From: Desulfogranum marinum
GTDB lineage: Bacteria > Desulfobacterota > Desulfobulbia > Desulfobulbales > Desulfobulbaceae
NCBI RefSeq assembly: GCF_016918565.1
Contig: NZ_JAFFQD010000011.1
Location: 55,173-119,172 of the forward strand
Length of the DNA stretch: 64,000 nucleotides
Reading direction: 5' to 3'
Below, piece after piece: positions 34,176 through 43,831 of this stretch; position 1 is the stretch's first letter, and the number at the start of each line of letters is the position of its first letter. Position numbers and translations under genes: made by a program. Under the pieces are notes generated by a model. That model was given only the letters and a program-made list of their open reading frames with translations. It did no database searches and was not told where the DNA came from.

Positions 34176-34844
34176 ATGGCTTTTCAATTTGAACCTACTG
34201 TTGTTATTGAAACCATTCCCATGCTCATGCGTGGGCTCAAACTTACCTTACAGATAACTGTTGGCGGCATCTTCTTCGGCTTTCTTCTTGGTTCGGGAGC
34301 AGGTCTGTTAAAAATCTCGCGCAACTTTTTTATCCGCAAGATTGCAGGTATCTACATAGAATCCATTCGTGGAACGCCTATGCTCGTTCAGGCTATGTTT
34401 CTTTATTATGGCGTTCCCATGGCCGTTGGCATCCGTATTCCACCAATAACGGCAGGGATCATCATTATTGCCGTTAATTCAGGAGCCTATATTGCGGAAA
34501 TTGTTCGCGGGGCAGTGCAATCCATCAATCCTGGCCAGATGGAGGCGGGTCGCTCCATCGGCCTTACCCACACGCAGACCATGCTGCACATCATCTGGCC
34601 CCAGGCATTAAAAAGAATGATTCCGCCCTTGGGCAACCAGTTTATTATCAGCCTCAAGGACACTTCTTTGTTGATGGTTATCGGAGTAGGAGAACTGATG
34701 CGAACCGGCCAGGAAATAACAGCAGTGAATTTTCGTGCTTTTGAAGTGTACATGGCCGTCGCGCTAGTCTATCTGGTATTGACCATCTCGATTTCCAGGG
34801 CCATGTTATATGTTGAAAAACGGCTCAGCACCAATAAGGGATAA
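34176..34844 (+). CDS. glnP: Glutamine-type ABC transporter permease
   Basis: A 222-residue inner-membrane permease of the His/Glu/Gln/Arg family, with about five hydrophobic segments. The cytoplasmic EAA loop that docks the ATPase is EAGRSIGLTHTQTMLHIIWP, with PQALKRMIPPLGNQFI following. The N-terminal segment LTLQITVGGIFFGFLLGSGA is typical. It works with GlnH and GlnQ to import a polar amino acid. It is 3 bases upstream of glnQ. Confidence 0.92.
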   Translation: MAFQFEPTVVIETIPMLMRGLKLTLQITVGGIFFGFLLGSGAGLLKISRNFFIRKIAGIYIESIRGTPMLVQAMFLYYGVPMAVGIRIPPITAGIIIIAVNSGAYIAEIVRGAVQSINPGQMEAGRSIGLTHTQTMLHIIWPQALKRMIPPLGNQFIISLKDTSLLMVIGVGELMRTGQEITAVNFRAFEVYMAVALVYLVLTISISRAMLYVEKRLSTNKG

Positions 34845-34847
34845 AAC

Positions 34848-35579
34848 ATGATACAGATCGAGAATCTTCATAAGAGTTTTGGCTCTCTGGAAGTTATCAA
34901 AGGAGTGGATCTCCATGTAAAAACAGGCGAGGTAGTGTGCATCATCGGGCCTTCAGGTTCCGGCAAATCAACAGTGCTACGATGCATAAACCGCCTTGAA
35001 AAACCGACTTCCGGTCGAATTATCGTCGACGGACACGATATCATGGCCAAAGCCACTAACATTAATACGGTGCGGGCTGAGGCAGGGATGGTTTTTCAAC
35101 AGTTTAACCTTTTCCCACACATGACTGTGCTGGAAAATGTTACTCTGGGCCCTATCAAAGTCCGCTCCATGGCTAAAAAAGAGTCACAAACCTTTGGCCT
35201 TTCTCTGCTGGATAAAGTTGGGCTTATTGAAAAGGCAGATGCTTTCCCGGAACAGTTATCCGGTGGTCAAAAACAACGAGTGGCTATTGCCCGCTCCCTT
35301 GCCCTGCAGCCAAAAGTCATTCTCTTTGACGAGCCGACATCAGCACTTGACCCGGAACTTGTCGGTGAAGTGTTGGAGGTCATGAAGCAACTGGCCCATG
35401 AGGGCATGACCATGGTGGTGGTAACCCATGAAATGGGTTTTGCTCGAGAGGTGGCAGACCGGGTTATTTTTATTGACCAAGGGAAAATCCAGGAACAGGG
35501 TCCGCCTGACCAGTTCTTTACCAACCCAAAGAATGAACGTCTCAAAGAATTTCTCGGCATGGTTATTTCCCATATTTAA
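34848..35579 (+). CDS. glnQ: Glutamine-type ABC transporter ATP-binding protein
   Basis: A 243-residue ABC ATPase. Walker [10 protein letters not shown] at 34-42, Q-loop [12 protein letters not shown] at 83-94, signature LSGGQ at 137-141, Walker B ILFDEP at 158-163 and an H-loop VVTHEMGFA. The family marker FNLFPH and the overall length fit polar amino-acid uptake ATPases. It completes a glnHPQ operon and is followed 72 bases later by an aminotransferase on the same strand. Confidence 0.94.
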   Translation: MIQIENLHKSFGSLEVIKGVDLHVKTGEVVCIIGPSGSGKSTVLRCINRLEKPTSGRIIVDGHDIMAKATNINTVRAEAGMVFQQFNLFPHMTVLENVTLGPIKVRSMAKKESQTFGLSLLDKVGLIEKADAFPEQLSGGQKQRVAIARSLALQPKVILFDEPTSALDPELVGEVLEVMKQLAHEGMTMVVVTHEMGFAREVADRVIFIDQGKIQEQGPPDQFFTNPKNERLKEFLGMVISHI

Positions 35580-35651
35580 CCTTGAACCGGATAAACACCT
35601 TCCCCTTAAATGTTATCTGCAGATATACAACACGTATAAAGGCCAGTAAAA

Positions 35652-36515
35652 ATGCAACGTATTGTCTATGTTAATGGTACTTTTTCACCGGAAAATGATG
35701 CCAAAATCTCCATCTTTGATCGTGGTTTCCTCTTTGCCGATGGTGTATACGAAGTAACCGGGGTGCTGCAGGGAAAAATGATAGACAACAACCAGCACCT
35801 GAAAAGACTGCATAGATCGCTCTCTGCGCTTAGCATTCCAGCACCGATTGACGATTCAAAAATTATTGAGGTGCAGCAAGAACTCATCAGGCGTAACTGT
35901 CTTGAAGAAGGGATTGTCTACCTCCAGATTACACGAGGTGCCGCAGACCGAGATTTTGCCTTTCCAGAACAGGTTGTACCAAGCCTGGTGGCCTTCACGC
36001 AGATAAAATCACTACTGAACGCCCCTGCGACTGAAAAAGGTATCCGCATCATCACTACCCCTGATATTCGCTGGGGACGACCTGATATTAAAACCGTTGG
36101 TCTACTGGCATCCAGCATGGCTAAAATGGAAGCCATCCATGCGGGAAAGGATGATGCATGGCTTGTTGACCCAAACGGCCTCATAACAGAAGCTACAGCC
36201 AGCAATGCCTATATAATAACAAATGACAATAAACTGATCACCCGCCACCTCAGCAAAGCGATTCTCTCCGGCATTACCAGACGATCCATACTTGCCCTGG
36301 CTCGGGAAAACGATATCATTTTTGAAGAACGGCCCTTTAGTGTTGACGAGGCACAGCATGCCAAAGAGGCTTTTATGACAGGATCTGCAGCATTTGTTGT
36401 CCCCATTGTTGAAATCAACAACCATCCCATTAGTACAGGAACGCCTGGAAAACTTACCCGGAAGCTACACCGACTCTACACCCAAATGGCATTGGCACAA
36501 ACAGCCACCAAATAA
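35652..36515 (+). CDS. dat: D-amino-acid aminotransferase (class IV PLP enzyme)
   Basis: A 287-residue fold-type IV aminotransferase. The N-terminus VYVNGTFSPENDAKISIFDR and GFLFADGVYEV are typical of D-alanine aminotransferase; the PLP lysine is in DIKTVGLLASSMAK near residue 144. LITEATASNAYII and AKEAFMTGSAAFVVPIV complete the cofactor site. It interconverts D-amino acids and keto acids, for example D-Ala and D-Glu for peptidoglycan. Placement after an amino-acid importer suggests the imported compound may be its substrate or that both share regulation; this is inference. Branched-chain aminotransferase is a less likely alternative. Confidence 0.88.
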   Translation: MQRIVYVNGTFSPENDAKISIFDRGFLFADGVYEVTGVLQGKMIDNNQHLKRLHRSLSALSIPAPIDDSKIIEVQQELIRRNCLEEGIVYLQITRGAADRDFAFPEQVVPSLVAFTQIKSLLNAPATEKGIRIITTPDIRWGRPDIKTVGLLASSMAKMEAIHAGKDDAWLVDPNGLITEATASNAYIITNDNKLITRHLSKAILSGITRRSILALARENDIIFEERPFSVDEAQHAKEAFMTGSAAFVVPIVEINNHPISTGTPGKLTRKLHRLYTQMALAQTATK

Positions 36516-36567
36516 ACATTTCTCCCAATCTCTTACAAAGACAACTCTTTTTTTCTAAAAGTTGATC

Positions 36568-36592
36568 AGTTCCTTGCCTCCGGCAAGGAACT
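36568..36592. other. Perfect 11-bp hairpin after dat
   Basis: AGTTCCTTGCC and GGCAAGGAACT form a perfect stem with a 3-base loop. On the plus strand no T run follows, so it is not a standard terminator in that direction; on the minus strand the T-rich stretch lies ~10 bases away. It may be a weak terminator or mRNA-stabilising structure. Confidence 0.4.
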
Positions 36593-36666
36593 AATGCATA
36601 ATTAATCTAAGAAGGGATACCTCTTTTTCCAATAAGCAAAAATGCCACATCGGCAACTTCACCTCT

Positions 36667-39546
36667 TTGGGCTATATGCATTTTCTAAATAACATCTCTA
36701 TTCGAAGTCGGCTTTTCTGGGCCTATGGACTCATCTTTGTCCTCATTTTCTTAGTGAGTTTTTCCCTCCTTTATCACCAATTTAAAACCAGCATCACCGA
36801 TAATATTGAACAAGAACTCCATAAAACCAATAAAATTATACGTGACATGGTGGAAACAACCACCAGCGTGTCCATAAAAAACCATCTCCGGGCCATCGCC
36901 GAAAGTAACCTTGCAGTTATAGAGAGTATATACGACAAATACCTCCAGGGAATGCTTTCTGAGCTAGAGGCCAGGCAGTGGGCCATGAACATCTTATACA
37001 ATCAGAGTGTCGGCAAAACCGGATACGTTTTTTGTATTGATAGTAGGGGAATAGCGCAGGTACACCCAAGAGTAGGCGTGCAAGGGAAAGATTTTTCCCA
37101 TCGGAAATTCATTCAGCAGCAGATTCAACGTAAAAATGGTTATCTCGAATATTTCTGGAAAAACCCTGACGAACCACAGGAACGGCCAAAAGCTCTCTAT
37201 ATGGCCTACTTCGAACCTTGGGACTGGATAATCTCTGTCACTTCCTACAAAAACGAATTTTTCGACCTCATCAATATCGACGATTTTCGCGATAAAATTC
37301 TCGAAGTTTCTTTTGGCAAAAGTGGTTACCCGTTTGTGATCAATACCAAGGGGGATATCATTGTCCACCCAGAAATAAGCGGCAACCATTATGACGTTGT
37401 TGACAACAATGGGCAGCCGTTTATCAAAAATATGATCAATACCCGCACAGGAAGTTTATACTATTCCTGGAAAAACCCTTCTGATCAAATTGCCCGTAAA
37501 AAAATTGTTGCCTATAATTTTCTGCCCTCCTTTAACTGGATCGTCGCATCCTCGGTTTATGCCGAGGAGGTACTGCAGCCTCTTGCCCATATCAAAAAGC
37601 TTTTTGCCCTTATCCTGTTGACGACCCTGTGCATCACCGCCATTATCACATTACTTGTCAGTTCCACCATTCTTAAACCGCTGGTCCAATTCATCCATCG
37701 CCTTGAACAAGGTAAAGAAGACTGGACGGTGAGAATGGACAGCGGGCGGCAAGACGAAATAGGTCGCCTGGCAACCAGCTTCAATTTGTTCATGGACAGA
37801 CTGAAGGCTGCAAACAAGCAGCTTCAGGAGGAAATCATCTATCGTCAGGAAAAAGAGAAACAGCTCTTTTTATATGAAGAAGTTTTCAATAACATTGTAG
37901 AAGGTATCTGCATTATTGACAATCAAGGCATCATCCAGGTCACCAACCCTGCATTTGAGATAATAAGCGGTTATCCTGTTGCAGAGACTCAGGGAAAACA
38001 ACTACGCGACTATAAAACCGATCAATATAACGAAAATTTTTACGATATAATGTGGGAAAGTCTTGCCCTGGAGGGGACATGGTCCGGTGAGATATGGAAC
38101 GAGCGTCAAAATGGTGACATATTTCCAGAGTTGCTGACCGTCAATAATATCCACAATGAAACAACCGGCACCATCTATTACGTGGTTGTATCCCACGACA
38201 TCTCGGAACTTAAAGAAAAAGAAAAACAGATTACTCACCTTGCCTATCACGACGCCCTCACCGATCTTCCCAACCGCGTCTTGCTTGCAGACAGGCTAAA
38301 CCAGGCGATTGCTACGGCCGCAAGAAAAAATCAGCGTATCCTCTTGCTGTTCATTGACCTGGACAACTTTAAAAAAGTTAATGACACCGTTGGTCACGCC
38401 GTTGGCGACATTTTACTCAAACAGGCCGGCCAACGGTTGCTGAGCTCGGTGCGGACAGGTGACACCGTTGCCAGGCTGGGCGGTGACGAATTTATCATCA
38501 TGATCCCAGACATTACAAACCAACAAGAAATTGATCATGTACTCCGACGGGTGCAAACTGCTTTTGCCAAACCTTTTAACCTGGCGGAACACCATTTTCA
38601 TATTACGTGCAGCATCGGGCTGACAATCTACCCCGACGATGGCGCAACTCCGGACGACCTGTTGAAAAATGCCGACCTGGCTATGTATCAAGCCAAACAT
38701 CATGGCAAGAACATGTACCACCTTTTTGATCCGGAAATAGAAAAACAGCTCCACCGAAAGGTGCAACTGGAACATGAACTGCGTGAGGCAGTAAATAATG
38801 ATGAGTTTCAGGTTTACTTTCAGCCACGCATCGACAGTCGCACGAATACAACTGTCTGCTTTGAGGCTCTGACCAGATGGATTAAGCCAAACGGTACGGT
38901 TGTTCCGCCCAATATGTTTATCCCTTTGGCGGAAGAATCCGGGTTGATCATCACTCTCGGCAGGCAGATTCTTTACAAAGCCATTGAAGGCATACAGGAA
39001 ATGAGTAAGGCAACAGGATGCAGTCTGCGATTATCGGTCAATGTTTCGGCCAAACAATTTGCTGATCCAGGTTTCCAGGAAATGGTAGAAACAGCACTCA
39101 AGCAGACCGGGTATTCTCCTGCAGTTTTGGAGTTGGAAATTACGGAATCACTGCTCATGGAGTCAGATGACACAAATCGTAAACTACTCAATTGGTTTGA
39201 ACAGCAGAAAATCATGCTGGCAATCGATGACTTTGGAACCGGCTACTCTTCCATGGCCTATTTAAAAAAACTACCAATCTCCGTGCTGAAGATAGACAAA
39301 TCCTTTATAGACGACATCCTTACCGACAGAGAGAACTTCACCATTGTTGAAACCATTATCCTCATGGCAAAGAAATTAAAATTAGGCCTAGTCGCTGAGG
39401 GAGTTGAACATAGCCAACAATTACAGTGCCTGCAGAATCTGGGGTGCTTTGAAATTCAGGGGTATTTTTTCTCACCGCCCATGCCGTTGCCCGATTGCAT
39501 CAGGTTTCTGAGAACCCATAATAAGCAGAGAAACAAAAACGGATGA
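36667..39546 (+). CDS. Sensor with Cache, HAMP, PAS, GGDEF and EAL domains
   Basis: A 959-residue inner-membrane c-di-GMP enzyme. The first membrane helix is at ~14-36. The periplasmic double Cache region covers ~100-300, with two similar blocks (VGKTGYVFCIDSRGIAQVHP and FGKSGYPFVINTKGDIIVHP). The second helix lies at ~313-335, followed by HAMP, then PAS from ~400 (EVFNNIVEGICIIDNQG). The cyclase domain contains GGDEF at 605-609 and the phosphodiesterase domain EAL at 733-735 with later DDFGTGYSS. Both catalytic motifs are intact, so it could make or degrade c-di-GMP depending on an external ligand. It stands alone. The PilZ protein at 5 kb is a possible receiver. Confidence 0.92.
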   Translation: MGYMHFLNNISIRSRLFWAYGLIFVLIFLVSFSLLYHQFKTSITDNIEQELHKTNKIIRDMVETTTSVSIKNHLRAIAESNLAVIESIYDKYLQGMLSELEARQWAMNILYNQSVGKTGYVFCIDSRGIAQVHPRVGVQGKDFSHRKFIQQQIQRKNGYLEYFWKNPDEPQERPKALYMAYFEPWDWIISVTSYKNEFFDLINIDDFRDKILEVSFGKSGYPFVINTKGDIIVHPEISGNHYDVVDNNGQPFIKNMINTRTGSLYYSWKNPSDQIARKKIVAYNFLPSFNWIVASSVYAEEVLQPLAHIKKLFALILLTTLCITAIITLLVSSTILKPLVQFIHRLEQGKEDWTVRMDSGRQDEIGRLATSFNLFMDRLKAANKQLQEEIIYRQEKEKQLFLYEEVFNNIVEGICIIDNQGIIQVTNPAFEIISGYPVAETQGKQLRDYKTDQYNENFYDIMWESLALEGTWSGEIWNERQNGDIFPELLTVNNIHNETTGTIYYVVVSHDISELKEKEKQITHLAYHDALTDLPNRVLLADRLNQAIATAARKNQRILLLFIDLDNFKKVNDTVGHAVGDILLKQAGQRLLSSVRTGDTVARLGGDEFIIMIPDITNQQEIDHVLRRVQTAFAKPFNLAEHHFHITCSIGLTIYPDDGATPDDLLKNADLAMYQAKHHGKNMYHLFDPEIEKQLHRKVQLEHELREAVNNDEFQVYFQPRIDSRTNTTVCFEALTRWIKPNGTVVPPNMFIPLAEESGLIITLGRQILYKAIEGIQEMSKATGCSLRLSVNVSAKQFADPGFQEMVETALKQTGYSPAVLELEITESLLMESDDTNRKLLNWFEQQKIMLAIDDFGTGYSSMAYLKKLPISVLKIDKSFIDDILTDRENFTIVETIILMAKKLKLGLVAEGVEHSQQLQCLQNLGCFEIQGYFFSPPMPLPDCIRFLRTHNKQRNKNG

Positions 39547-39549
39547 GTA

Positions 39550-40707
39550 TTAATCCCGTTGTGGGAGCAAAAGTTGCTCCTGACCACTATCCATCGGCTG
39601 TCGGAGATGGAGTTTTTTCCCTCTCGCGCAGCCTTTACGATAAACATCATGGTTGATATGCATCTTTTTGGTTTTGGTTGTCCGCAACCGTGGGAAGCGC
39701 TGAGCCACAAAAACATCCAGCATCCCCTCTGTTTTCAACAAAGCCTTTTCTGTGGAGGCGTCTCCAGACTCGGACTGTGTTGCAGAAACTTTTTTTTCAC
39801 TGGCTAATTTTTCCTTAAATCCAGCCAGAAGCCCGAGGCTATAGCTCTTTTTCGCTATCCTGCGGTCGCCTAGAATCTTTCCCTGATGAGATTTCCAAAG
39901 TGTATGCAACCGCTCTTCAAGAAAATAATAGCAATGCTCGGCGATGGCCACATTTTCCCTAGTACCCATCAGTTCTATGGTCTTATGGATTTTATTCCGA
40001 TACGGATCATACTGGCTGGCATGAATCACACGCACACCGAAGTAGCCATCCAAAATGGAAGAGATCACCTTCAAATGCACAGCTATTCTCTGTTTTTTGG
40101 TGTCAATGGTTGTGTGTGCAAGATCATTGCTTTGCACAAGATGGGCCATAGACAGGTTATGCTGCCGAAGTAAATTGCCTGCTTTTTGCAAGGCCAAAGC
40201 TGCTTCATGCTCGTTTCCAGACTGGCCCAGGGCAAATAATTTTTTCACCTTGTCCAGAATATGCTGTTGCGGTGCTTTGCCATCCTCCTTTTGCCAGGTT
40301 GAAAGTGCCTCTACTGTGTCTGCCGCAGCCCGCTGAAAGGAGTGATCCACGCCAATCAGGCTACAGGCTTTTTTAAACCCTTCCCCATGACCGTTTTTTT
40401 GGTCACCATAGATCTCGCTGCATATTTGATGGGCTATTTCATGTTTGAGTACCTGCAGTGTTATTCGCCACGGATGCTGCAAGATGAGATAGCTGCTGAT
40501 ACTCAACGTCCGCGAATGAGCTGTCCAACTCCCTAACACCCTTGTTGAGTGTGAAATCTGCAGAATAGGAGGCCGTAATTGCACCGTGTATTGATAGCAG
40601 ATGTTGTCAAATTCGGCTGCGAGCTGAGACAACCACGCACTCTCCATCTGCATAGCAATATTTTTCATTTTCTCTTTTTCCAGCTTACTCTGCGTATGCA
40701 TAATCAC
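39550..40707 (-). CDS. SprT-like metalloprotease domain fused to DUF2786
   Basis: A 385-residue soluble protein. Residues ~30-130 form a SprT-like zinc metallopeptidase with LKHEIAHQIC (HExxH) and a third ligand in NGHGEGFKKAC. From ~145 a DUF2786 module follows (ILDKVKKLFALGQSGNEHEA and ALALQKAGNLLRQHNLS). SprT/Spartan proteases act on DNA-protein crosslinks in other organisms; the role of this fusion is not known. The GTG at 40707 overlaps the stop of the M48 gene by four bases, and an ATG lies two codons on. It is transcribed with the M48 peptidase and converges on the GGDEF-EAL gene. Confidence 0.8.
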   Translation of the reverse strand: MIMHTQSKLEKEKMKNIAMQMESAWLSQLAAEFDNICYQYTVQLRPPILQISHSTRVLGSWTAHSRTLSISSYLILQHPWRITLQVLKHEIAHQICSEIYGDQKNGHGEGFKKACSLIGVDHSFQRAAADTVEALSTWQKEDGKAPQQHILDKVKKLFALGQSGNEHEAALALQKAGNLLRQHNLSMAHLVQSNDLAHTTIDTKKQRIAVHLKVISSILDGYFGVRVIHASQYDPYRNKIHKTIELMGTRENVAIAEHCYYFLEERLHTLWKSHQGKILGDRRIAKKSYSLGLLAGFKEKLASEKKVSATQSESGDASTEKALLKTEGMLDVFVAQRFPRLRTTKTKKMHINHDVYRKGCARGKKLHLRQPMDSGQEQLLLPQRD

Positions 40708-42071
40708 TCTCCGGCATAACTCACTTTCCTTTGCACATTGGGAACCTGAAGTTCTCGCAAGGCTTGGATTCGACGCAAAATAGGTGGATGGCTGTAGTGC
40801 AAAAACACATGGAGCGGATGGGGGGTCAGGTTGGACAAATTACTGACGCTGAGCTTCTTTAACCCGCTGATCAAACTTTCCTTGTCACTGGTCGTGGTCA
40901 CGGCAAAGGCGTCAGCCTCATATTCATGACGCCTGGATGCGACATGGAAAAAGATGGAAAGAATTGTTGATAGAGGTGAATAGAGAAAACCAAAAAAGAC
41001 CAGGCTTGCATAGATGGACAGATGTTCCATCTGAAAGGCGGCAAAAAGGTGCTCATTTTCAATAAAAAAAGACAGGATATAAAACATAATACCGGTCTGC
41101 AGGATGGAAGCTGCCATCATTATCATGATATGTTTTTTCTTAAAATGCCCCATTTCATGGGCTAAAATAGCTACCAGTTCACTGGTGGTGACCTTCTCAA
41201 GCAACGTATCAAAAAAAACAATACGACGATACTTACCAAACCCGGTAAAAAAGGCATTCAACCGTGTGGAACGTTTTGAACCGTCCATGGTATAGATCCC
41301 CTGCAGTGCAAACTTCTGCCTCCTTGCATAATCGGTAACCGCCTCTTTCAGTTCCCCCTCTTCAAGAGGAATGAACTTGTTAAATAGCGGCATAATGACC
41401 ACTGGTGCTAAAAACTGCACAATAACAATAAAAGCCACAACAGCCACCCAACAATAGAGCCATGCCCACTGGCCGCTTGTCTCAAAAAACCAAAGGATAA
41501 AACCCAAAAGCGGTGCTCCCAGCAATACAGAAAGCAAAAGTGCTTTGATCATATCAAGCAGATAGGTCATTGGAGTGGTTGTATTGAAACCGAAACGCTG
41601 CTCAATGACAAAGGTTGAATAAAGAGAAAAGGGCAGGTTCACCGCCGAAGAAAGCAGCGCTAAAATGCCGATAAACAACAAACCGGTGAAAAGCGGAGAA
41701 AAGGCAAAAAACCTTGCCAGCGTATCAAGAAGGTTAAAACCGCCGCAAACAATAAACACAACAGTAAAAAAAGTAATGATAGTTGTCTGCACCAAGGAGA
41801 ATCTGGTGGTGACCCGTATGTATTCTTGCGACTTTCTATACTTGGTATCATCATAGACGCCTGCAAACTCTTCGGGAAGATCAGGGTCCAGAGATCGCAG
41901 GTTCAGCGCCGATACGGTCACATCCAACAGGTAATGCACTACAATAACACCGACGATAAATATCAAATAACCATTCATAACGCTCAAGCTCATAGGGAAA
42001 ATATTCAATAACAGGTAACAAGCTGATGTACCGGTGATAGGTAACCAGCGCAATAAAATAATGAAGACCAT
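40704..42071 (-). CDS. M48 family (Ste24-like) membrane metalloprotease
   Basis: A 455-residue polytopic protein with about six membrane segments. The zinc site is LVAILAHEMGHFKKKHI, with the downstream Glu in HEYEADAFAV. Upstream parts LPFSLYSTFVIEQRFGFNTT and FNKFIPLEEGELKEAV are typical of the CAAX prenyl protease 1/Ste24 branch. In bacteria these are thought to degrade damaged membrane or secreted proteins, as no CAAX substrates are known. It is the first gene of a two-gene unit with the SprT-DUF2786 gene. Confidence 0.88.
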   Translation of the reverse strand: MVFIILLRWLPITGTSACYLLLNIFPMSLSVMNGYLIFIVGVIVVHYLLDVTVSALNLRSLDPDLPEEFAGVYDDTKYRKSQEYIRVTTRFSLVQTTIITFFTVVFIVCGGFNLLDTLARFFAFSPLFTGLLFIGILALLSSAVNLPFSLYSTFVIEQRFGFNTTTPMTYLLDMIKALLLSVLLGAPLLGFILWFFETSGQWAWLYCWVAVVAFIVIVQFLAPVVIMPLFNKFIPLEEGELKEAVTDYARRQKFALQGIYTMDGSKRSTRLNAFFTGFGKYRRIVFFDTLLEKVTTSELVAILAHEMGHFKKKHIMIMMAASILQTGIMFYILSFFIENEHLFAAFQMEHLSIYASLVFFGFLYSPLSTILSIFFHVASRRHEYEADAFAVTTTSDKESLISGLKKLSVSNLSNLTPHPLHVFLHYSHPPILRRIQALRELQVPNVQRKVSYAGE

Positions 42072-42244
42072 CTTGCATACTTGCCTTTTCCTTCCACCTT
42101 GAACGAAAATTCCTACTCTTCAAGGTGCCCTTGGGCGCAGAAAAAGAAAAAACAGTCGTAATTGGCCATATTCTCTATTTCCCCGGCCTATGCTCAATGG
42201 TATAAAAATTATTCTCAAGCAGGTACACATTATGGAGGAAATAC

Positions 42245-42931
42245 ATGGAGCAGCAACAACAAAGCAAAAAATTTTCAGGCAAACAAGTAGCTTTTATCGT
42301 CTTTGCAGCAATAGCAGCCACCATCATTATCACGTTGTTCATCATCCAGAGTTTTCTCTATCCACAGCCCTTTACCCCGGTCACCCTCACCCCTCAAGAA
42401 CAGGAAAAGCTGCAAGAAAAGCTCCAGCAACTGGATGGCCCTGTAACAGAAAGGCCAAAAGATAACAGAAACAATATGCCAGTGGGAAAAAATGAGCGAC
42501 CTGAAATCACACCAGAAGCGTACACCGAGGACCCTGCCAGTCGGACTGTGATCTTCAACGAAAAAGAGCTCAACAGCCTGCTGGCAAACAATACCGATTT
42601 GGCCAGACAGGTTGCCATAGATTTGGCCCAAGACCTGGTGAGCATCAAGATGCTGATCCCTGTGAATCCTGACTTTCCCATACTAGGGGGAAAAACCTTG
42701 AAAATACGAGCCGGCGCCGAGCTTGCCTATCGCCAAAATCGGCCGGTCATTATCTTGCGCGGTATTTCACTGATGGGTGTGCCCCTCCCAAAAGCGTGGC
42801 TTGGCGGCATGAAGAACATTGATCTCATCGAAGAATTCGGCACAGAAGCAGGTTTTTGGCAAGGATTTGCAGAAGGCGTTGAATCCCTTGAGGTAATCGA
42901 AGGTAATCTAAAGATAGTTCTCAAGGAATAA
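42245..42931 (+). CDS. Membrane-anchored hypothetical protein
   Basis: A 228-residue protein. A short basic cytoplasmic N-terminus (MEQQQQSKKFSGK) precedes one membrane helix (VAFIVFAAIAATIIITLFII) and a periplasmic part. The latter has a Gln/Glu-rich spacer (LTPQEQEKLQEKLQQL) and a folded domain with VIFNEKELNSLLANNTDLAR, GKTLKIRAGAELAYRQNRP and VIILRGISLMGVPLPKAWLG. The domain recalls lipid-binding or assembly modules but I do not recognise a named family. GGAGGA precedes the start closely. It stands alone. Confidence 0.65.
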   Translation: MEQQQQSKKFSGKQVAFIVFAAIAATIIITLFIIQSFLYPQPFTPVTLTPQEQEKLQEKLQQLDGPVTERPKDNRNNMPVGKNERPEITPEAYTEDPASRTVIFNEKELNSLLANNTDLARQVAIDLAQDLVSIKMLIPVNPDFPILGGKTLKIRAGAELAYRQNRPVIILRGISLMGVPLPKAWLGGMKNIDLIEEFGTEAGFWQGFAEGVESLEVIEGNLKIVLKE

Positions 42932-43406
42932 TAGGATCACTGCGAACAGCCTACTCTCTTTAGCCCGGATTTCTCATCAATAAAGTTTTTTGCAGGGCAA
43001 GGCACAAGCCGCGCAGCAGGTAAGCGTAGAATCCGATAGTAAACTACCGCAAGTGGCTTGTAACGTAGATCCTGCGGAAAAATCTATTGCCCCAAAGGGG
43101 GAACTTTTTGATTTTTAAAAAAAAACACGCTGTTAATAGTACAGATTGTGTTTTAGTTAATAATATCAAAAAATTGAGTTTGAAATCAAAAAGTTCATGA
43201 AAAATTTGGGTTAGATTCTTTCCCAACCAGCATGATGAATATATTTTATATCCCTTTGTCTACCTGGGATTGCTTTTTCGCCAATCCTTATTACTTTAAG
43301 CCGGACCAAGGGGATTGGCAGCCATGGTTATGACATTTTCATCAACGATCTCGTGCACCAGGCCCATCATTAATAATACTTAACGAGTAGGCACAAGTTA
43401 CATTGT
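42932..43406. other. Intergenic region with a palindromic element
   Basis: About 475 bases with no gene. The left part holds the inverted-repeat element at 42985-43082. The right part is AT-rich and should include the promoter for the DUF2628 gene. Confidence 0.45.
42985..43082. repeat. Inverted-repeat element, possible REP/MITE-like unit
   Basis: The ends TTTTTTGCAGG and CCTGCGGAAAAA are inverted, and inside are ACAAGCC/GGCTTGT and GCGTAGAATCC/GGATCTACGTT-type complementary blocks. Together they can fold into a long imperfect hairpin of ~100 bases. It is preceded by TAGCCCGGATTTCTCA, a motif reminiscent of dispersed bacterial repeats. Only one copy is seen in this window. Confidence 0.35.
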
Positions 43407-43772
43407 ATGCAGCGCTATAAAATTTTTAGACACCCGGACGACGGAGCCACCGAAGCTGTAAAGCAGGGCTGGTCCTGGCCCGCCTTTTTCTTCAGCTGTT
43501 TTTGGGCCATCGCCAAAAAAATGTGGCTTACAGGAACGGCGCTGTTCTTGGCTTCGCTGCTCCTTGGTGCCGTAATCGGCCAAGCCGAAATGGGCCCGAG
43601 AGGAGACGGGGTCATCAACATTCTTTCTATCGCCGTCAGTATTATCTTTGGTCTCAAGGGCAATGACTGGTGGGAGGCAACACTCTACTCTCAAGGCTAC
43701 GAGGAAAAAGAGATTATTACGGCAGAAAGCCCCAAAGGTGCATTGGCAATATTTGACAAACAGTATCCATAA
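43407..43772 (+). CDS. DUF2628 domain membrane protein
   Basis: A 121-residue protein. YKIFRHPDDGATEAVKQGWS and WPAFFFSCFWAIAKKMW at the N-terminus are hallmarks of DUF2628. Two hydrophobic segments follow (LTGTALFLASLLLGAVIG and INILSIAVSIIFGLKG) and the conserved GNDWWEATLYSQGYEE. The family is small, membrane-bound and uncharacterised. It converges with the YkgJ-type gene across 59 bases. Confidence 0.82.
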   Translation: MQRYKIFRHPDDGATEAVKQGWSWPAFFFSCFWAIAKKMWLTGTALFLASLLLGAVIGQAEMGPRGDGVINILSIAVSIIFGLKGNDWWEATLYSQGYEEKEIITAESPKGALAIFDKQYP

Positions 43773-43831
43773 TAGTATTCACCAGCCACTTCACTTCAAT
43801 TGCACCATCACAGCAAAAGGGGCCGCTTACG

